Below are positions 18,231 through 25,775 of a stretch of DNA of 43,335 nt, piece by piece; the first letter of the stretch is position 1, and each line of letters starts with the position of its first letter. Below the pieces are notes generated by a model. That model did no database searches, was not told the DNA's origin, and saw only the letters and a program-made list of their open reading frames with translations. Location: positions 1 to 43,335 of the IMG/VR virus record IMGVR_UViG_3300010389_000035; one strand, written 5' to 3'. The DNA comes from a virus. The translations under genes and the position numbers were made by a program.

Positions 18231-18419
18231 ATGTGGAGCAAATTAGACAGGGTTATTCAGCGCCGCAAATTTTACGCAACGTTACCCAAAAAACTAGATC
18301 AAGCTGAAGAGGACTGGCACGCAACCCAACCGGAAGCGATGCCACCTCCGCAACGCATCAACGACCTGCACCTTCGCGCACCGTGGCATGAGCCCAAACA
18401 CCCCGGTTCACCTAAATGA
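18231..18419 (+). CDS. Small basic protein of 62 residues, unknown function
   Basis: ATG at 18231. Rich in Lys, Arg, Pro and Trp (MWSKLDRVIQRRKFYATLPK; PPPQRINDLHLRAPWHEPKH). It overlaps the lysozyme start by 32 bases. No domain is recognised. Confidence 0.45.
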   Translation: MWSKLDRVIQRRKFYATLPKKLDQAEEDWHATQPEAMPPPQRINDLHLRAPWHEPKHPGSPK

Positions 18420-19014
18420 CCTATTCCGTTACTACCGGAAACTGCCACATCAGAGTGCTGCGCTAGTAGAGCTTGAAGCCGCAATTTTAAAAGTACAACC
18501 AAACATTCTTAACCGTGACCAGCCCTGGTACGGGACATGGATTTCAGCTGTAAACGACAAAAGCTATGGTGCGGCGGTAGAGCTGATCAAAGAATTTGAA
18601 GGTTGTCATTTAACTTCATATTTGTGTCCTGCTGGCATACCAACGATTGGTTATGGAAACACCCGGTATCCCGAAGGCCGAAGCGTAAAGCTCGGCGAAA
18701 AAATCAGCCAGCAAAGGGCAGAAGAAATGTTGAACTTAGAGATACAACGCACCGCAGACATTCTTGAAGCCGACATACCGTTTTGGAAAAGCATGAGTTC
18801 CAACCAAAAATCAGCTTTGATCAGCTTTGCCTTCAACCTTGGAGCGTATTTTTACGGTTTACCAGGATTTAGCACAATCAGCCGCGTATTAAAGAACCAC
18901 GAATGGGATCAAGTCCCAGATGCTTTATTGCTTTACCGAAACCCTGGTTCGCATTTTGAGGAAGGGTTACGCCGTCGTCGTATCGAAGAAGGTCGTATTT
19001 GGTCAACGCCGTAA
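18388..19014 (+). CDS. Endolysin, GH24 lysozyme (muramidase)
   Basis: 208 residues. E71, C80 and T86 in KEFEGCHLTSYLCPAGIPTI have the spacing E-x8-(D/C)-x5-T of the phage lysozyme catalytic triad, with Cys in place of Asp as in the P21-like endolysins. IGYGNT follows, and SALISFAFNLG fits the helical lobe. An additional N-terminal segment of about 60 residues is not part of the lysozyme fold and may bind the wall. It hydrolyses peptidoglycan to release virions. No signal peptide is seen, so a holin is needed; three membrane peptides upstream are candidates. Confidence 0.9.
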   Translation: MSPNTPVHLNDLFRYYRKLPHQSAALVELEAAILKVQPNILNRDQPWYGTWISAVNDKSYGAAVELIKEFEGCHLTSYLCPAGIPTIGYGNTRYPEGRSVKLGEKISQQRAEEMLNLEIQRTADILEADIPFWKSMSSNQKSALISFAFNLGAYFYGLPGFSTISRVLKNHEWDQVPDALLLYRNPGSHFEEGLRRRRIEEGRIWSTP

Positions 19015-19027
19015 TTTTTCCGGCGTT
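19005..19027 (+). terminator. Hairpin over the lysozyme stop codon
   Basis: AACGCCG ... CGGCGTT, a 7-bp stem whose loop (TAATTTTTC) contains the stop codon. There is no T-run behind it, so it may protect the mRNA end or attenuate transcription instead of fully terminating. Confidence 0.4.
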
Positions 19028-19076
19028 ACCATATAAACAGCTGCAAGTCAAATAGGTTGTTGCAGTTTATGGCGCG

Positions 19077-19391
19077 GTGGTAGTGGACCACCAGATCGAC
19101 GGGACCGAGCTGGTTTCCCGTAAAAAAGCCAAGGTGCGCTTTCGCGATCAAATTTTGCAGCAATGGAACTACTGCTGTGCTTACTGCGCTGAACCGTTAG
19201 GCAAGAATGCAACCTTAGACCACGTCGTACCAAAGTGGAAAGGCGGTATGACAGAACGACGAAATCTAGTTGGATGCTGCTTTTCCTGCAATAGCCATAA
19301 GTCAGGCCATGACTGGCAGAAATGGTACAAAGAACGGGATTACTGGAACGAAGCCCGCGAAGCCCGCATTTCAGAATGGATGGAACAGTGA
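19077..19391 (+). CDS. HNH endonuclease
   Basis: 104 residues from GTG at 19077 (GTG 19083 also possible). A CxxC knuckle (C34, C37) is followed by LDHVVPKWKGG (D48, H49), then N63 and a second CxxC pair (C68, C71) with N72 and H74: an intact beta-beta-alpha-metal fold. Stand-alone HNH proteins act as homing nucleases or assist terminases in DNA packaging. This one is far from terminase, at the end of the late region and before a strong terminator, so a mobile or homing role is also possible. Confidence 0.85.
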   Translation: MVVDHQIDGTELVSRKKAKVRFRDQILQQWNYCCAYCAEPLGKNATLDHVVPKWKGGMTERRNLVGCCFSCNSHKSGHDWQKWYKERDYWNEAREARISEWMEQ

Positions 19392-19420
19392 AGCACGTCT
19401 GCAATGGTACGTGCTTTTTG
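19391..19420 (+). terminator. Rho-independent terminator at the end of the late operon
   Basis: AAGCACGT, a 10-base loop, ACGTGCTT and TTTG: an 8-bp stem directly at the HNH stop. It closes the rightward late transcript where it meets the leftward early block. Confidence 0.75.
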
Positions 19421-19478
19421 TTCGTTAGTAGTCTCTACGCACAAGCCACCGCCGAGCGTGCATACTACGAACCACTGT

Positions 19479-19715
19479 TCAGGTAACCCCAGAGTCTTGC
19501 TCATACTCTGGTCCGTTAGACGAATTGCGGTATATACGTTCTAACTGGTTTGCCACTGGATTACTATCACCGATGGGCATTCCGTCAAATGGGTCATTAG
19601 CGATAAAAAGCAACGGCCCATCCATTTCTTTAACGGCGAGCATACCAATGCGAGGACTACGCACCAGTATGTCAAGAGCCATACGCTCGACCCAGTTCAA
19701 AAAGATAACTTTCAT
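19479..19715 (-). CDS. Small protein of 78 residues, unknown function
   Basis: Last gene of the leftward block. The start is the ATG overlapping the thyX stop (ATGA); an upstream in-frame start inside thyX is less likely. The first part (MKVIFLNWVERMALDILV...RIGMLAVKEMDGPLLFIAND) has alternating hydrophobic strands. I do not recognise the family. Coupling to thyX suggests a shared role in nucleotide supply or host takeover. Confidence 0.6.
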   Translation of the reverse strand: MKVIFLNWVERMALDILVRSPRIGMLAVKEMDGPLLFIANDPFDGMPIGDSNPVANQLERIYRNSSNGPEYEQDSGVT

Positions 19716-20350
19716 AGGTTCAGTGTAGGAAAAACGGCCTGGTACACCGTTGGAAAGCACTGCTTAAACACGGCTGCACATTTAAAAGCGACCTGCCGGT
19801 GTTCGAGCTGTGTATCGTTATCAGCCCGCAACTGGATGTAATGCACCCAAGACCTTAGTGTCCCCTGCATGTAAAGGGTAGTAGGAGTACAGAGTGGCAG
19901 GATGCGTCTAGCCGTCTCCTTGGCAACGCCCCGTTCCAGTAGGGAGTCATAAAACAAAAAGGCATCAGCAATGATGCGACCAGCACCCGCTTGGAAATTT
20001 TCTTGATGCTGTGGGTGCAGATCACTGATGCTGTTCTGTCGATTTTTAAAATCTTGCCGCCGAAAATAGGGTATCTCAGCCGGTTGTGTCTTGCTGTATC
20101 GGGTAGAAAATTCCTGGAACGAAAAAGACCGATGCCGCAGTATCTGCGCAGCAATGTCACGTTCAGTATCGATTTGAACGCACATATTTGCCATCTCAAA
20201 TGGCGACCAGTGCTTGTGCTTAACAAGGTATTTAAGCAGCCCTGGTCCGGTTTCCCAATTGTCTTCATTGCTGGGATTACTAACACGTGCCATGCGCACG
20301 ATCAGTTTTTCAGCGTCTGGAGTTGCCCAGACTAATTCAACATTGCTCAT
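19712..20350 (-). CDS. thyX: Flavin-dependent thymidylate synthase ThyX
   Basis: 212 residues. It makes dTMP from dUMP using FAD, NADPH and methylene-tetrahydrofolate. The ThyX signature RHRSFSFQEFSTRY (residues 72-85, R-H-R-x7-S) is intact. HWSPFEM (47-53) and LRADNDTQLEHRQVA near residue 175 are further family motifs for FAD and dUMP binding. Length is normal. It is coupled on both sides by ATGA overlaps, to a zinc-ribbon protein upstream and the 78-residue protein downstream. The role is to boost thymidine supply for phage DNA synthesis. Confidence 0.95.
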   Translation of the reverse strand: MSNVELVWATPDAEKLIVRMARVSNPSNEDNWETGPGLLKYLVKHKHWSPFEMANMCVQIDTERDIAAQILRHRSFSFQEFSTRYSKTQPAEIPYFRRQDFKNRQNSISDLHPQHQENFQAGAGRIIADAFLFYDSLLERGVAKETARRILPLCTPTTLYMQGTLRSWVHYIQLRADNDTQLEHRQVAFKCAAVFKQCFPTVYQAVFPTLNL

Positions 20351-20571
20351 GAATAAAGCGCAGAGATCAGACGTTGCACCACATCTTTTTTAATGTGGTA
20401 GTGCTTGTCGCAGTGGATGTGTGGTTTATCCACAGAAATTTCTACTGAATATGAAAGTGCAGAGCACACCGTACATTTCCAAGTTCGTGTCGTCGCTACT
20501 TCGTGTGACCTACGAGTACCTATGGTTTTTACGATGCCCCTACCTGAAGCCCCACAACTAGAACATTCCAT
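20347..20571 (-). CDS. Zinc-ribbon protein of 74 residues
   Basis: The start ATG overlaps the sigma factor stop (TAATG) and the end overlaps the thyX start (ATGA). The N-terminus MECSSCGASGRG and the later TWKCTVCSAL give two CxxC pairs that can bind zinc. His-rich residues follow (PHIHCDKHYHIKK). Position between a sigma factor and thyX suggests a transcription-linked or nucleic-acid-binding accessory. The exact function is unknown. Confidence 0.65.
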   Translation of the reverse strand: MECSSCGASGRGIVKTIGTRRSHEVATTRTWKCTVCSALSYSVEISVDKPHIHCDKHYHIKKDVVQRLISALYS

Positions 20572-21428
20572 TACAGCGGCCCACAAGTACCTAGTTTTGC
20601 AAGCACATTAAGTTTTCTTAAGGCCTTATGGTATCTTTGCCTTACACGCTCTCTAGATATACCCAAGTCTTTTGAAATTTTTATGTAGGTCTGTGCTTCG
20701 CCGCCATCAAAAGCAAAAACACGTTCAACGATGGTGCGATCTACAGGGCTTAACGACATCAACAACCTGTCCACCGTATCACCGCAAAAGAGGTTGTCAA
20801 GTTTGTCCATGGGATGCGCCCCATCACTAATAACCTCAATCAACGAATGTTCAGAATCCAACCCAGTTCTAGGTTTATCTAAGCTAAGGCAATCCTCACT
20901 GCGTTCCAGGTACTCCCGCAACCGCTTAGGGGATGTAGCACAGTATTCTGCGCTTTCTTCTAAGGTAGGCGGCCTACCGTGCGACAGCTCAAACTGGGGT
21001 GCCCACTGACGCAGTTTTAGTAATATTTCCCCGGCATGGGACGGAATGCGAATCATACGGTCGTGGTAACTCAAATAGCGGCTAATGGCCTGCCTGATCC
21101 ACCAATAGACATACGTGGACAAAGCGTAACCACGCTCAGGATCAAACTTTTTAATGCCGTGAGCAAGCCCGATGTTTCCTTCTTGCACAATGTCAAACAT
21201 TTCTGTGCGCCTGGAACGTAATGTGTAACGTTTTGCAATAGAAACCACAAGCCTTAGGTTGCAGTTAATGAGCTTTTGGTAGGCGCGCTTACCTACCTTT
21301 ATTTGTTTTTCGGTCGGGTTTTCAGCTGTAACCCAAACCTGAATCTGTCGCGCCAGCAGTATTTCTTGCTCTTTGTTCAAGAGCGGATACCGGACAATGT
21401 CCTTCAGGTATTCACTAAAACCGTCCAT
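20571..21428 (-). CDS. Cyanobacterial-type group 2 RNA polymerase sigma-70 factor
   Basis: 285 residues. Region 1.2 (FSEYLKDIVRYPLLNKEQEI, near residue 5), region 2 (NLRLVVSIAKRY, MFDIVQEGNIGLAHGIKKFD, ALSTYVYWWIRQAISR; about 57-120), region 3 and region 4 with its helix-turn-helix (ISKDLGISRERVRQRYHKAL; about 250-270) are all present. There is no large region 1.1, as in group 2/3 sigma factors. The similarity to host SigA-type factors is far higher than for T4 gp55-type factors. It probably directs host RNA polymerase to phage promoters, perhaps the TATAGT junction sites. It lies in the leftward early block with overlap to both neighbours. Confidence 0.95.
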   Translation of the reverse strand: MDGFSEYLKDIVRYPLLNKEQEILLARQIQVWVTAENPTEKQIKVGKRAYQKLINCNLRLVVSIAKRYTLRSRRTEMFDIVQEGNIGLAHGIKKFDPERGYALSTYVYWWIRQAISRYLSYHDRMIRIPSHAGEILLKLRQWAPQFELSHGRPPTLEESAEYCATSPKRLREYLERSEDCLSLDKPRTGLDSEHSLIEVISDGAHPMDKLDNLFCGDTVDRLLMSLSPVDRTIVERVFAFDGGEAQTYIKISKDLGISRERVRQRYHKALRKLNVLAKLGTCGPL

Positions 21429-21682
21429 CAGTAAGAAACTTCCACAATGCTTGGTACGCAGCCCATGCTGTCTTCGAGGCTACGTGCCACTTGACAAGCT
21501 TTCTCAATAGTCACATAGGAACAGGCGTCTTCTGCTATGAGCGTCAAATAAATACCATTGTTTGCAGGAAGTTTTTCGTAGTAGGCCGCAAGGTAAAAAG
21601 CTTGACCTTCGTGTGTTGTTTTAAGTGCGTAACGAGTCATTGGCTGGTAAGTATCAGACCCAGGAAGAGTAGCACAGTACAA
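21428..21682 (-). CDS. Small protein of 84 residues, unknown function
   Basis: It ends with an ATGA overlap into the sigma gene. A later start at MTRYALKTTHEGQAFYLAAY (residue 15) is possible. The sequence is an alternating beta/alpha small protein (GIYLTLIAEDACSYVTIEKA). No domain is recognised. Coupling suggests co-expression with the sigma factor. Confidence 0.6.
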   Translation of the reverse strand: MYCATLPGSDTYQPMTRYALKTTHEGQAFYLAAYYEKLPANNGIYLTLIAEDACSYVTIEKACQVARSLEDSMGCVPSIVEVSY

Positions 21683-21688
21683 ATCCTT

Positions 21689-21958
21689 TTACTCGGAATC
21701 TTCAGGAGCTTTACGTGACTTAATACGGCCTTCCACACGTTTACGAACAGAAGCACGCCAAGCAGCTTCATCCTTAGCCACTGCCTCGTTATAAATTGCA
21801 GCAGGGTATTCCCGTTCCAATGCTTTGTACACCGCGCCGCGAATCCAAGCGGTGGGACGTGTGCTAGCCTTTTCAGCTAAGTCAAACAGTAATTTCGCCC
21901 TATGCGGATCAAGAAGGATCTGCATATAGGTTTTATTTCCGTGCCGAATCGCCATCAA
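21689..21958 (-). CDS. Ribbon-helix-helix-like DNA-binding protein
   Basis: 89 residues. NKTYMQILLDPHRAKLLFDL then AEKASTRPTAWIRGAVYKAL gives a short strand followed by two helices, the CopG/Arc-type pattern, and TAWIRGAVYKALE fits the second helix. The C-terminus is basic (RKRVEGRIKSRK). It is likely a transcriptional regulator of early phage genes. It lies just upstream of the sigma operon. Confidence 0.65.
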   Translation of the reverse strand: MMAIRHGNKTYMQILLDPHRAKLLFDLAEKASTRPTAWIRGAVYKALEREYPAAIYNEAVAKDEAAWRASVRKRVEGRIKSRKAPEDSE

Positions 21959-21992
21959 GTAGTAGCCCAGTAGATTTCAGTCTAGCATTGTG

Positions 21993-22169
21993 CTACCAAA
22001 GAATGGAACTATCGACATGCTTACGCCAGCCAGTCTGCTGATCCTTACGAGCTTTTGTGCGCTGTTTACGGCAGCCTCGCCTTATTTCCCTAGCACCTTC
22101 AAGAAAGTTAGCTGCGCGGAGCAAATCTGCAGTAGTAGCACGGGCTATCTCGTACTGCAGGAACTTCAT
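21993..22169 (-). CDS. Small basic protein of about 58 residues, unknown
   Basis: The frame is open from 22208. The ATG at 22169 (MKFLQYEIARATTADLLRAA) gives a compact helical basic protein (GCRKQRTKARKDQQTGWRKH) and a smaller overlap with the neighbour. Evidence is composition and gap filling only. Confidence 0.4.
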   Translation of the reverse strand: MKFLQYEIARATTADLLRAANFLEGAREIRRGCRKQRTKARKDQQTGWRKHVDSSILW

Positions 22170-22296
22170 GATTATCTGCCGCCCTGTTTCCGGTGGCATA
22201 GGCAGCATCCATCACTTCCGCAAGACTACAGTAATAATCTATTTCCTGAGGGGTACGGAAGGACCATCCGTTGACTGTTCGATAGATGCTGACCAT
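22108..22296 (-). CDS. Small protein of 62 residues, unknown
   Basis: MVSIYRTVNGWSFRTPQEID, then YYCSLAEVMDAAYATGN. It starts just downstream of the DNA polymerase stop at 22310 and overlaps the next small gene in another frame. The C-terminal part inside the overlap looks less protein-like. A single-base change joining the two frames would give one longer protein, so a frameshift is possible. Confidence 0.4.
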   Translation of the reverse strand: MVSIYRTVNGWSFRTPQEIDYYCSLAEVMDAAYATGNRAADNHEVPAVRDSPCYYCRFAPRS

Positions 22297-22309
22297 GCTG
22301 CGCTACTTA

Positions 22310-24247
22310 TTAATGGATCTCGGACCAACGCTTCCCTATAGAAGGTTCAGCTAGAGGCGGAATGTCTCCCAACCACTTAGCTTCGGCGCTTTCCATTACT
22401 TGTTTTAGCTGGTCCGCCCACTGCTGAGCCTTTTCTTCACGAACAAGTAAGAGAATTTCATCGTGGATACAAGCTGCAATTTTTACTTCCTGTTCACCAG
22501 CTTCCAGAACCTTTGGCCAGAGGTTACCTAGGGCGCACTTAAGGATGGCCGCACCAGCTCCTTGGATTGGAGTGTTGCACCTTACCGTAAGGCGGTTCAT
22601 GCCACCTGGCAGAAAACGCCGCATATCAGAGCCCGGAATACGAATTTCGGCCCACCGATTACTTGCTGTTTTTGATGCGTCTGCAGCATTCTGATTTTGC
22701 CACTGTTTCACACCTGCATAAGTGCTCAACCATTGGTTACGAATTGTTGCAGCTGCCTCCACAGTCATGGTGACACCAGAGCTAGCAGCGTAATTCCGCA
22801 AACCTTTAGCCCCCGACCCATACAGCAAACCAAAATTGGCGCTTTTCGCGATCTGCCTAGAACAACCAATTGCCTCAGCGGTAACTGTGTGAAGGTCTTC
22901 ACCAGCCTGGAACGCCTTGGTCATTTTTTCATCCTGCGCCACTGCTGCAGCGAGTCGAAGTTCCATCTGACCAAAATCCGCATCCACAAGTAGCCAACCA
23001 TCAGGAGCCTCAACACATTGCCGAAACTCTGTATCACGGGGAATCTGCTGATTGTTGGGCTTAATGCAGGACATACGGCCTGTTTCCGATCCAAGCTGGA
23101 GGTAGCTGGCACGCACAAAGCCATCCGGGTCCATTTTTTCAAGCATCCCTTCAGCCATTTGACGACGCTTTTCACTTTTCTTCCATGCCAAATAGGTCTG
23201 TATGACGTGGTGGTCCGCAGCGTAATCCTGAAGTGCTGCTTTACTAGCACTAGGCTTGCCTGTTTTACTGTCCCTTGGCACTGTCCCTAAAAGTGCTGTG
23301 AACTTTTTCAACAATTGCTGGGGGCTTTTCAGATTAAAACCTGCTTCTATCCTGGTCCCACGACGAGCATCACCTGTAGCTTGCGGCCTGAGGTTAAACG
23401 TTTGCGGCGCCGTCTCAATCTGTTCAATTTCCGCATACCACTTTTCGTAGTCTGAGTCTTCATGCCCCATTTGCGTGACAAGGTCTCGAAGCTTTGAAAG
23501 TCTTTGAGTATTTGCTGTTTCTCTTGGAAGCTTGTGTTCTTCAGGAAGCGCATTATCAAGTTCCCGTAAAAAGTCTCTACCGAGCGCAGTAATGTCGTGC
23601 TGGTAATCATCACAAAGCTGCTCAAGACTGGAACGGTTCCAAGGAAGCCCGGTACGCCACATCTGGGCCATAGCGGGAAGTGCTCTGCACTCTAATGCGT
23701 AAGCTTCGGCAAGCCTTGCATTTTGTAGTGCTGTTGTAAGTGGATAATCCAGCTGCAGCAACACCTCAACATCCTTAGCGGCATAGACCAACTGGTCCCG
23801 ACTTAAGACTGGAACGCTCCAATCAGACCGTTGTTGTTCCTTGTCGAGGTCAATTTTCAGGACACGTTTGGCCACATGGGCTAATCCGTGTCTGAGCTTA
23901 GGCGTTCCATTGTGGTGGAGCTTACTGGCAAGCATGGTGCAGCCAATTCGGCCCCGCACATAGATGCCATGTTCTTGAAGCCAGCCAAGGTCAAACACTG
24001 CGTTATGGGCTAACCAGTAACGGTCTCCATTGGTAAAGAACAGGCGGAGTTTTTCCCAGCCTCCTGCGTCTAATTCAAAGCAGTCAATGATGACAATGGT
24101 TTTACTAACTTCGCAACCCAGCTGGATCAAGCGAAGTTTGCCAATTTCAGGCTGCAGCTGGAGCGTTTCCGTATCGAAAGCGATAGAAATCGATGTCGAG
24201 ATCCGGTGTAGATGCTCGACACCAAAAAACAAGTTGTAGTCAGACAT
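22310..24247 (-). CDS. Family A DNA polymerase with 3'-5' exonuclease
   Basis: 645 residues, replicative polymerase of the Pol I type without a 5' nuclease. Exo motifs: AFDTETL (D25, E27), HNAVFDLGWL (D86) and YAAKDVEVL (about 155). Polymerase motif A is VDADFGQMELRL (near 420). Motif B is RQIAKSANFGLLYGSG (near 465-480), with Phe at the place of E. coli Phe762. Motif C is CIHDEILLLV (near 593). All catalytic residues are visible, so it should be active and proofreading. Phe at 762 has been associated with virulent phages. It lies downstream of the primase-helicase in the leftward replication block. Confidence 0.96.
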   Translation of the reverse strand: MSDYNLFFGVEHLHRISTSISIAFDTETLQLQPEIGKLRLIQLGCEVSKTIVIIDCFELDAGGWEKLRLFFTNGDRYWLAHNAVFDLGWLQEHGIYVRGRIGCTMLASKLHHNGTPKLRHGLAHVAKRVLKIDLDKEQQRSDWSVPVLSRDQLVYAAKDVEVLLQLDYPLTTALQNARLAEAYALECRALPAMAQMWRTGLPWNRSSLEQLCDDYQHDITALGRDFLRELDNALPEEHKLPRETANTQRLSKLRDLVTQMGHEDSDYEKWYAEIEQIETAPQTFNLRPQATGDARRGTRIEAGFNLKSPQQLLKKFTALLGTVPRDSKTGKPSASKAALQDYAADHHVIQTYLAWKKSEKRRQMAEGMLEKMDPDGFVRASYLQLGSETGRMSCIKPNNQQIPRDTEFRQCVEAPDGWLLVDADFGQMELRLAAAVAQDEKMTKAFQAGEDLHTVTAEAIGCSRQIAKSANFGLLYGSGAKGLRNYAASSGVTMTVEAAATIRNQWLSTYAGVKQWQNQNAADASKTASNRWAEIRIPGSDMRRFLPGGMNRLTVRCNTPIQGAGAAILKCALGNLWPKVLEAGEQEVKIAACIHDEILLLVREEKAQQWADQLKQVMESAEAKWLGDIPPLAEPSIGKRWSEIH

Positions 24248-24256
24248 GGGTGGTCT

Positions 24257-24679
24257 TCAAAGAAGTGTGTATTCAGGAAGTGGGCCTGTCCATTCGGACT
24301 CGTGTTGGCCTTCGGGACTGTACCAGCCGGTGTCATCAATACGCCAGCCAGCTGTGCAACGTTTAAGAGCCTTGTAATTTTCCCAAACAGGTTCTTCAGG
24401 AAAAGGATTTCCGTAGTCGTGTTCCCAGTCGTGTTCGCTGATGCCGGTGGGTGTGTACCAGCCACCTTCATCAGCTTCCCAGCCTTCTGCAGTGCGCATT
24501 TTCCAAAGCTTGTCTTGGTCAGCCATAGCGCGATCAACCTGAGCAGCGTTCACAGCGTAATTGTCAAACCAAGCAGCAACCCGAAGATTGTAATCTGCGG
24601 CCTCATTTTGTAAGTAGCTTGGAACGTTCTTGAGTTTTACACTTGCAAAGGTGCTGGTGTCAAATGGGTGTGTAGACAT
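24257..24679 (-). CDS. Protein of 140 residues with duplicated GW-rich motif
   Basis: The C-terminal half holds two related units, GWEADEGGWYTPTGISEHDW and GWRIDDTGWYSPEGQHESEW, about 43 residues apart, with pattern GWxxDxxGWYxPxGxxExxW. It is acidic and aromatic. The N-terminal part is helical (YLQNEAADYNLRVAAWFDNY). I do not recognise a family. It sits 9 bases upstream of the DNA polymerase start, so it may be a replication accessory or a host-factor binder. Confidence 0.6.
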   Translation of the reverse strand: MSTHPFDTSTFASVKLKNVPSYLQNEAADYNLRVAAWFDNYAVNAAQVDRAMADQDKLWKMRTAEGWEADEGGWYTPTGISEHDWEHDYGNPFPEEPVWENYKALKRCTAGWRIDDTGWYSPEGQHESEWTGPLPEYTLL

Positions 24680-24681
24680 GA

Positions 24682-24918
24682 TTAAAGAGGAAAGGTTTCG
24701 TAAGAGGTTTGCAAGAGGTTTTTGATTATTACCTCTAGTTCTGCAACCCTATCAGTGGAGTCAAGGTCGCAGATAATTGGGACTTCAGCTGTAAACCATT
24801 TGTAACCACAGCTGGGGCATTTACGGCCCCGCACAATGCTGCTTTCAAAACGGGGTTTAGTTTGAGTAACCCACCGATCACCTTTTTGCGGTGATCGGTT
24901 GCAGTCTGGGCAATTCAT
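24682..24918 (-). CDS. Zinc-ribbon protein, NrdR-N-terminus-like
   Basis: 78 residues. MNCPDCNRSPQKGDRW followed by SSIVRGRKCPSCGYKWFTAE gives two CxxC pairs with a basic run between them, closely matching the zinc ribbon of NrdR (CPxC...RRRxCxxCxxRFTTxE). The ATP-cone domain of NrdR is missing; a short helix (DSTDRVAELEVIIKNLLQ) follows instead. It might bind DNA or regulate nucleotide genes. The stop of the upstream DUF3310 gene overlaps its start. Confidence 0.6.
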   Translation of the reverse strand: MNCPDCNRSPQKGDRWVTQTKPRFESSIVRGRKCPSCGYKWFTAEVPIICDLDSTDRVAELEVIIKNLLQTSYETFPL

Positions 24919-25157
24919 CTGAGAGGATCGTCATACGGATTAAGTTCAAATTCTGAAATCAAACGGCGTAAGTACCACTCCGCTTTACGGAGATCTTCAA
25001 CGCCATTTTTTTGGCGATACCTCCAGGTGTATTTGATGCAATTGCCGCGCAGATACCCAATAAATTCATCGAATGTCATTGCGGCTTTGATTGCTTCAAT
25101 ACACTCCACGCCGTTACTGCTTTGATAGTGCGCTGGAGCGTTGACAGGATCAGTCAT
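24915..25157 (-). CDS. DUF3310-family protein
   Basis: About 80 residues from MTDPVNAPAHYQSSNGVECI (a start three codons upstream is possible). The pattern PAHYxxxxGVECIEAI...GYLRGNCIKYTWRYRQKNG...DLRKAEWYLRRL is the DUF3310 signature, common in phage early regions and sometimes annotated as nucleotide kinase, without proof. It overlaps both neighbours. Confidence 0.8.
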   Translation of the reverse strand: MTDPVNAPAHYQSSNGVECIEAIKAAMTFDEFIGYLRGNCIKYTWRYRQKNGVEDLRKAEWYLRRLISEFELNPYDDPLR

Positions 25158-25413
25158 CAAATTCAATCGGAGGAATTACGCACCAGTCAGTAATCCAGGG
25201 CAACATACGCTGCACCTGTTCGCGTGTTGGTGCGTTTGTATGGTCTAGTGGTTCGTCCCAGAGGATGACTGCTTCGCAATGCGCGGAGTCAAATTCTGGC
25301 GGGTCTACTTGAGTTGCAGGTAAGACCTGAACCGCATCATCAACAATGGCTTCGACACGCAGGATGTCGGATCCTTTGCTGTAGCTGTAGCTGATTAGTT
25401 GAGCGTGGGCCAT
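25150..25413 (-). CDS. Small protein of 87 residues, unknown function
   Basis: The ATG at 25413 (MAHAQLISYSYSKGSDILRV) is preferred over the GTG at 25449 because a Shine-Dalgarno GGAG lies seven bases upstream. It is beta-rich, with a C-terminal DWCVIPPIEFDD. No family is recognised. It ends 8 bases inside the DUF3310 gene. Confidence 0.55.
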   Translation of the reverse strand: MAHAQLISYSYSKGSDILRVEAIVDDAVQVLPATQVDPPEFDSAHCEAVILWDEPLDHTNAPTREQVQRMLPWITDWCVIPPIEFDD

Positions 25414-25448
25414 GGTGGGGCTCCGAACTACTTGCTTACAGTAGCACA

Positions 25449-25775
25449 CTATGCAAGGTGTGCCGTAATGCTGGGGAAGAACTCATGTGCGTAGGTGCTC
25501 AGGACGCTGGCATCAATACCAGAATTGAGCGCAATGTCTATGTCGCGTTCCAGGCGGCAGAAATCCTCAGGCGTGTCCTGATATATGTCTTCACAAAGAC
25601 TGATTGGCAGCAGGTCCGTTCCATACGCCGTGTAACGCACAATTGCTAAATAGGGTTTTGGTCCCTTTAGCTCGTAGTAGGTGATGGTGGCCCAGTCTTC
25701 CATTGGACCGCAGTACCTGACACCAGTCTGACTCAAGAGCCAATTATTGAACTGGCTGGAGTAAGCATGAATCAT
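25449..25775 (-). CDS. Protein of 108 residues, unknown function
   Basis: The ATG at 25775 (MIHAYSSQFNNWLLSQTGVR) is preferred to the TTG at 25883, which would run opposite most of the rightward gene at 25767. Features are MEDWATITYYELKGPKPYLA and a helical C-terminus. No domain is recognised. The start region overlaps head-to-head with the rightward gene by nine bases. Confidence 0.55.
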   Translation of the reverse strand: MIHAYSSQFNNWLLSQTGVRYCGPMEDWATITYYELKGPKPYLAIVRYTAYGTDLLPISLCEDIYQDTPEDFCRLERDIDIALNSGIDASVLSTYAHEFFPSITAHLA

